Source: Clostridia bacterium (lineage in GTDB: Bacteria > Bacillota > Clostridia > Christensenellales > Borkfalkiaceae). From it: a stretch of DNA of 9,889 nucleotides. The stretch covers positions 1-9,889 of the forward strand of contig JAGCIP010000059.1 of assembly GCA_017648525.1 (NCBI GenBank), read 5' to 3'. The notes under the pieces were generated by a model. It was given only the letters and a program-made list of their open reading frames with translations. It made no database searches and had not been told where the DNA came from. Position 1 is the first letter of the stretch. The number at the start of each line of letters is the position of its first letter. A program made the translations under genes and the position numbers. Positions 7,201 through 9,889 of this stretch are shown one piece after another.

Positions 7201-9889
7201 TTGTAAGCGTGCCGTAATCATAAGTAATTTCATAGTTTACAGTTTCGTCTAAATCGTCGCTTGAAATAACTTTTACACCAAAGATATTAGCCTTTCCAAC
7301 AACTCTACCGTTAGAATCATATAAAACGTCTCTAACTTCGGTAGTACCTAATTCGTCGTAATAAGGAGTATCGCCGTCCAAGAATCCACTATAACTTACT
7401 ATGTTGGTATCAAAGTGAATTTCTCCGTCGTAGTCCCAAGAATTAGTAGCCGTTACCACCGTTACGTCTATCGGCAATATGGTAATACTGCCGTTATCGT
7501 AAGATATTTGGTAGTTATGCGTCTTGTCACCTTCTGCAGAGAGAACTCTTACTTGATAACAGTTAGCAACCCCTATTACTTGTCCCCCAGCATCTCTAGA
7601 TACGTTTCTAACTTCCGTTCTTTCTCCACCGTCATATGCAACAACGTGGTCTAATACCAAGCCGTATCCGCCAGCCGTTGGGCAATCGCTATAATAATGC
7701 GTTTGTTTGTCAAACGTAAAAATTTTACTACCCGTATTAACGGTTATGGGGCGGGGCGTTGCCTTTAACGTTCCGTTCTTTGTTGTAATTACGTAGTTGC
7801 CCATAGAATCTTCTCCATCTTTATCAACGATAGAGTCTATGGTAAAGTAGTTATTTTCGCTAACTTCTTCAACTTCTATTTGCCATCCTGTAAAACTTGC
7901 AGTAATAATTTCATTAGTGTCAACTATTCTAAAATTCGTGCCGTCAAACGTAGCGTCGCCCACAAGTTCGTGGCTAATAATAGGCGTTCCGTCATACATT
8001 CTAGTATTACTACCCGAAATTATGGTTATAGGTTTAGGATTGATTTTTAACGTTCCGTGCTCTAAATAATCAACGTCGTAATTCCAAGAAACGTCTACAC
8101 CGTCACGCATAAAGGCGTATTCGGTTATGTAATATTGCAATTCGCCGACTTTGGTTATTTCGCCAGGCGCAACTATAGATAAGGTATCGCCCCAAGCAAT
8201 TCCGTATTCGCTAGTTATCCAGAAACTGTTATCGCTAACTAAAGGCGTTCCGTCGTAAGTTTTTTCCCTGTCCGCAGGTCTAATCGATATAGGACGAACA
8301 AGCACGGTTAACAAGCCGTTCTCGTATTTAAAGTCATAGTTTTCAGAAACGTCTTGCCCCTTACACTTAACGGTAACTCCTAAAAGTACGTTTTCGCTTG
8401 TCCCAACAAAAAGTTGTTCGCCGTAAGCATCAGCAATATATTCGTGTCCTATTATTTCAGGCGTTTGTCCGTAAACGGTTTTTTCGGGATAAGTCCACTC
8501 AAAACTCAAACTAGTACTCGTTAAGGCTATGCCCTCGTAAACTTTTTCGGCATCTACAAGTTTAGCCGTTATCTCTCGCTTATCTATTGATAAAACACCG
8601 TAATCGTAACTAATTTCATAGTTAACCGTTTCATTTCCGTAAGAAGAAAGAATATTTACCTTAAACTCGTTATCTTTAACGTCCACAGCGTTCAACACGG
8701 TAACGAAAGCCCCACCGTCGTGCCATGCGGTATGTCCTTGTAATAGACCAACCGTATCAACTACTGACACGTCAGAATGCTCTTCTCCGTCGTATATCCA
8801 AGAAGTAGTTGCCGTAAAAATTAAAGCGTTTATGGGCGTAACCGTCAACTTGCCATAGTCGTAAGTTATTTTGTAGTTTTTAGTCTTTTCGCCGTTAGCC
8901 GAAACAACTCTAACTTCGTAAACGTTATCAACGCTTATTACAAAGCCATTTTCATCACGGCTAACGTTTCTAACTTGTGTTTTATAGCCGTCGTTATACT
9001 CAACTTTATGGTCTAAAACTAAAGAGCCTTCTATAACTACTGCGTAGTCGGTGTAATCATAGACGTTTCCGTCGAAAACAAATTCTTTAGTGCCCGTTTG
9101 CACCTTTATTTCCCTAGGAATTACTTCTATCGTGCCACAAGTTTCTTTAACCTGATAATTATCGGCAGAAGACAACCCCGTACCCTTTCTAATTATGGTA
9201 TAAGTAAAGGTGTTTGGAGAAGTTCCAACGTCCTCTTGATAGCCCGTTATCGTAACGTCAAGTTGGTCACACTCGGGAATAGCAACCGTTTCGCCCTCTT
9301 CTAAACAGAATAACTGATAGCCGTCTGCCCTATGCACCGTGCCGTCGTAAACGTTTCCTGCGCTTCCGCTAGAGAATATTTCTATATGGCGTTTGGTAAC
9401 TTTAAGCGTGCCTTTGATTAAATTGATTTCATAGTTAAAGGTCTTGTCTTCGCCTTGTGCGGTGATTATAACGTCAAACACGTTTTCTTGCTCGGTAACG
9501 TCAAATACCGTAGTAGGAATTATGCCGTCTTCTTTATATTCGGCTTGATGTCCTTTATCGGCAAGCAAGCCTCTATCTTCACTTTCTTGTTCAACACTTT
9601 CAAAAGTAGCATCAAAATGCGCCCTACCGTCGTAAACCCAAGAGTTACTTGCGGTGGTAATATCAACGGGTCTAGCCGTCACGATTAGTTTTCCGTAAAC
9701 GTAATCTATTATATCGTAATTGTAAGTTATATCTTGGTCGTTTTCGTTAAACACCAAAACTTGGTAAATATTTTCTTCGCCAGACGTAACGTCTTGAACT
9801 TGCGTCTTGTCTTTTCCGTCGTACTTTACGTAATGTCCGTTAACTAATCTATCCGCACTTACGTCTTCTGTATAACTTAAATCTTCCGC
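4289..9889 (-). CDS. Giant MBG/YDG-repeat surface protein with transglutaminase-like domain (5' end outside window)
   Basis: The frame is open from the right edge to TAA at 4289-4291, giving 1866 visible residues with no signal peptide or start in the window. A GTG at 9757 is an internal Val within a repeat. Numbering from the edge, residues 1-1243 are about 14 tandem beta-rich units of 82-94 residues, most with a YDG-type turn and a GTLxVT-type end (MBG/YDG-like). Residues 1270-1530 are a TgpA-like region: YLRMTSYGDYDGQGW (1282-1296), then a transglutaminase core with Cys1470 in GICSHYSTA, His1511 in LHAWVEVY, and Glu1527 in GWIQVEVTG where Asp is usual. Residues 1531-1576 are a Gly/Asn/Glu/Ser linker. 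Residues 1577-1866 hold divergent repeats, the last (1781-1866) clearly MBG-like. No LPXTG motif or membrane helix is visible at the C-terminus. It is probably secreted or N-terminally anchored; the activity may be cross-linking or peptidase-like, but the substrate is unknown. Confidence 0.93.
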   Translation of the reverse strand, partial: AEDLSYTEDVSADRLVNGHYVKYDGKDKTQVQDVTSGEENIYQVLVFNENDQDITYNYDIIDYVYGKLIVTARPVDITTASNSWVYDGRAHFDATFESVEQESEDRGLLADKGHQAEYKEDGIIPTTVFDVTEQENVFDVIITAQGEDKTFNYEINLIKGTLKVTKRHIEIFSSGSAGNVYDGTVHRADGYQLFCLEEGETVAIPECDQLDVTITGYQEDVGTSPNTFTYTIIRKGTGLSSADNYQVKETCGTIEVIPREIKVQTGTKEFVFDGNVYDYTDYAVVIEGSLVLDHKVEYNDGYKTQVRNVSRDENGFVISVDNVYEVRVVSANGEKTKNYKITYDYGKLTVTPINALIFTATTSWIYDGEEHSDVSVVDTVGLLQGHTAWHDGGAFVTVLNAVDVKDNEFKVNILSSYGNETVNYEISYDYGVLSIDKREITAKLVDAEKVYEGIALTSTSLSFEWTYPEKTVYGQTPEIIGHEYIADAYGEQLFVGTSENVLLGVTVKCKGQDVSENYDFKYENGLLTVLVRPISIRPADREKTYDGTPLVSDNSFWITSEYGIAWGDTLSIVAPGEITKVGELQYYITEYAFMRDGVDVSWNYDVDYLEHGTLKINPKPITIISGSNTRMYDGTPIISHELVGDATFDGTNFRIVDTNEIITASFTGWQIEVEEVSENNYFTIDSIVDKDGEDSMGNYVITTKNGTLKATPRPITVNTGSKIFTFDKQTHYYSDCPTAGGYGLVLDHVVAYDGGERTEVRNVSRDAGGQVIGVANCYQVRVLSAEGDKTHNYQISYDNGSITILPIDVTVVTATNSWDYDGEIHFDTNIVSYSGFLDGDTPYYDELGTTEVRDVLYDSNGRVVGKANIFGVKVISSDDLDETVNYEITYDYGTLTINAIEINIKPIDMEKYYDGTPLINENGEFEYLDDVRLPSGVSISIETDGYFVGPGKTEYNIIAYEITKDGQPVGSNYIVNVYPGTLKVIKEITITTESAEKVYDGVALTDDRVYVEGSTIEGEYLIVTVIGSQTDAGESENDCLIEIVDANGEIIDGAVDKYEWLFDYGTLKVTKRSVFYSSPSDIKFYDGVEFYNDQMEFMPHDGDTGLLPNHQIVALVTTRILYPGVEDNLIEAFSVECDGRNVTDNYVLFVKEVGTLEVTGRLITVTTENDIKAYDGAPLENSNYSYEGDLLEGHQVVVEVTGSQTEIGESDNTAIVDIIDQNGKSVMDLYAVKVETGTLTVMPEDGGLPDGSVPSSGKGQQDGEYKDVEWYKVLSSKDGRIYLRMTSYGDYDGQGWGDAVNYQGSTSISPLGYASLALANAGMAFDTVTISKMFTGAPYVLPYYVDARTLGNRNDAFVNNPGQTYNLNYVLARDLAEIVEMLPNASLPIQYRNAEELYRKHVHKTYLQLPEYTKEEMLKVIERHNLDANNPEILLQVAELVQRQVAYSKTFSYEGDIAVYFFNGAETGICSHYSTAATALFRALGIPARYVGGITGEVTAGEESIISGELHAWVEVYIDGVGWIQVEVTGSGDGSGGSGGSGENEGEGSEGENGENGGNGGSGNNGAGNAGNGGNGKQEFYIKPVDVIEKFVSVGTVVYAEQKVESSKENLVDCFAEFKKEGYTWEFRVEGQLIATQEGVDFEGESNIVYFVLYDRNGNILFSTDNNPDDNQIIINMLPGSILITNKDIVELYLFYKEKVYSGNTVSYSPDEYYIKEKPDFIGEIVFNLQGSLSTPGTLLIEDLVNESTFKAYDLDGNLLVYGEDYIVEVIGIPLTITRRSITISSSSASFKYNGKEQTANSQKDATITMGSLIDGHTMKVTISGAITDVGTKENTIESVVIFDAQGNNVTDYYNIILKPGTLVVY
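5162..5299 (-). repeat. Gly/Asn/Glu/Ser-rich low-complexity linker
   Basis: Residues 1531-1576 of the giant protein are almost only Gly, Ser, Asn and Glu, with one Asp and two Ala. The stretch follows the transglutaminase core directly and precedes the C-terminal repeats, so it most likely serves as a flexible hinge. The DNA is made of imperfect short repeats of Gly codons and could vary in length between strains. Confidence 0.85.
5300..6082 (-). other. TgpA-like lead segment plus transglutaminase core domain
   Basis: Residues 1270-1530 of the giant protein. The lead segment carries YLR...YDGxGW, seen in the extracytoplasmic part of TgpA-type proteins just before their transglutaminase fold. 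The core has the nucleophile Cys1470 at the start of a helix (CSHYSTAATALFRALGIPAR), then GGITGE and His1511 in the HAWVEVY strand. The third position is Glu1527 instead of the common Asp. The fold family includes transglutaminases, proteases and inactive binding domains; the intact Cys and His favour an active enzyme. Confidence 0.85.
6161..9889 (-). repeat. Tandem MBG/YDG-like domain array (one partial plus 13 full units)
   Basis: Residue starts of the units, counted from the right edge, are 1 (partial), 74, 168, 260, 354, 439, 533, 620, 714, 808, 901, 987, 1073 and 1162; the array ends at 1243. Each opens with a strand such as ITVNT or ITITT, has a YDG-type turn about 12-15 residues in, and closes with YGTLxV or NGTLxV. 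Variant turns include YEG (unit 6), FDG (unit 4) and FDK (unit 9). Copies are diverged, so the array is old enough to be stable in assembly, but the start of the array is outside the window. Confidence 0.85.

Noticed and set aside
4344..9688. Several plus-strand frames of 68-106 codons opposite the giant gene
   Set aside because: They are antisense to a continuous repeat-protein frame with clear domain content; none shows a motif or a plausible start.
6161..9889. Many copies of a ccgtcgta-like word, considered as protein-binding sites
   Set aside because: They occur in frame at the YDG turns of the repeat units and are simply the codons for Tyr-Asp-Gly on the other strand.

Overview
All recognisable genes lie on the minus strand. 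The DNA is AT-rich, uses the standard code (no in-frame TGA in the reading frames I followed) and has strong Shine-Dalgarno sites. The proteins carry lipobox-type signal peptides and tandem InlB/Flg_new, GLUG and MBG/YDG-like repeats, with a TgpA-like transglutaminase. This combination suggests an uncultured gut Bacillota (Clostridia, perhaps Christensenellales-like). The taxonomic guess is inference only.

Reading in the direction of transcription (right to left), positions 9889-4289 are the 3' part of a giant gene whose start lies beyond the right edge. At least 1866 residues are visible: about 14 tandem immunoglobulin-like MBG/YDG units, then a TgpA-like lead segment and a transglutaminase core with Cys and His in place, a Gly/Asn/Glu-rich linker, and a few divergent MBG units up to the stop codon. 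A stem-loop at 4221-4262 probably ends this transcript.

An AT-rich spacer follows, holding a near-consensus sigma-A promoter (TTGCCA, 17 bp, TATAAT; 4070-4098). It drives a tightly packed operon of three genes: a 126-residue probable lipoprotein with one InlB-type repeat (4023-3643), a 173-residue two-helix membrane protein with the same kind of repeat (3638-3117), and a large lipoprotein starting at TTG (3115) that runs off the left edge, with at least 1038 residues, about eight InlB-type repeats and at least ten GLUG motifs. The gaps are 4 bp and 1 bp, and each downstream gene has its ribosome binding site inside the end of the gene before it.

Together this looks like a cell-surface module: a large repeat-stalk protein carrying a cysteine transglutaminase/peptidase-fold domain next to an operon of membrane-tethered InlB-repeat proteins. 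Adhesion, envelope cross-linking or host/matrix interaction are plausible roles, but the sequence does not prove any of them. Both large genes are cut by the window edges. The left one is easy to overlook because it has neither an ATG start nor a stop inside the window.
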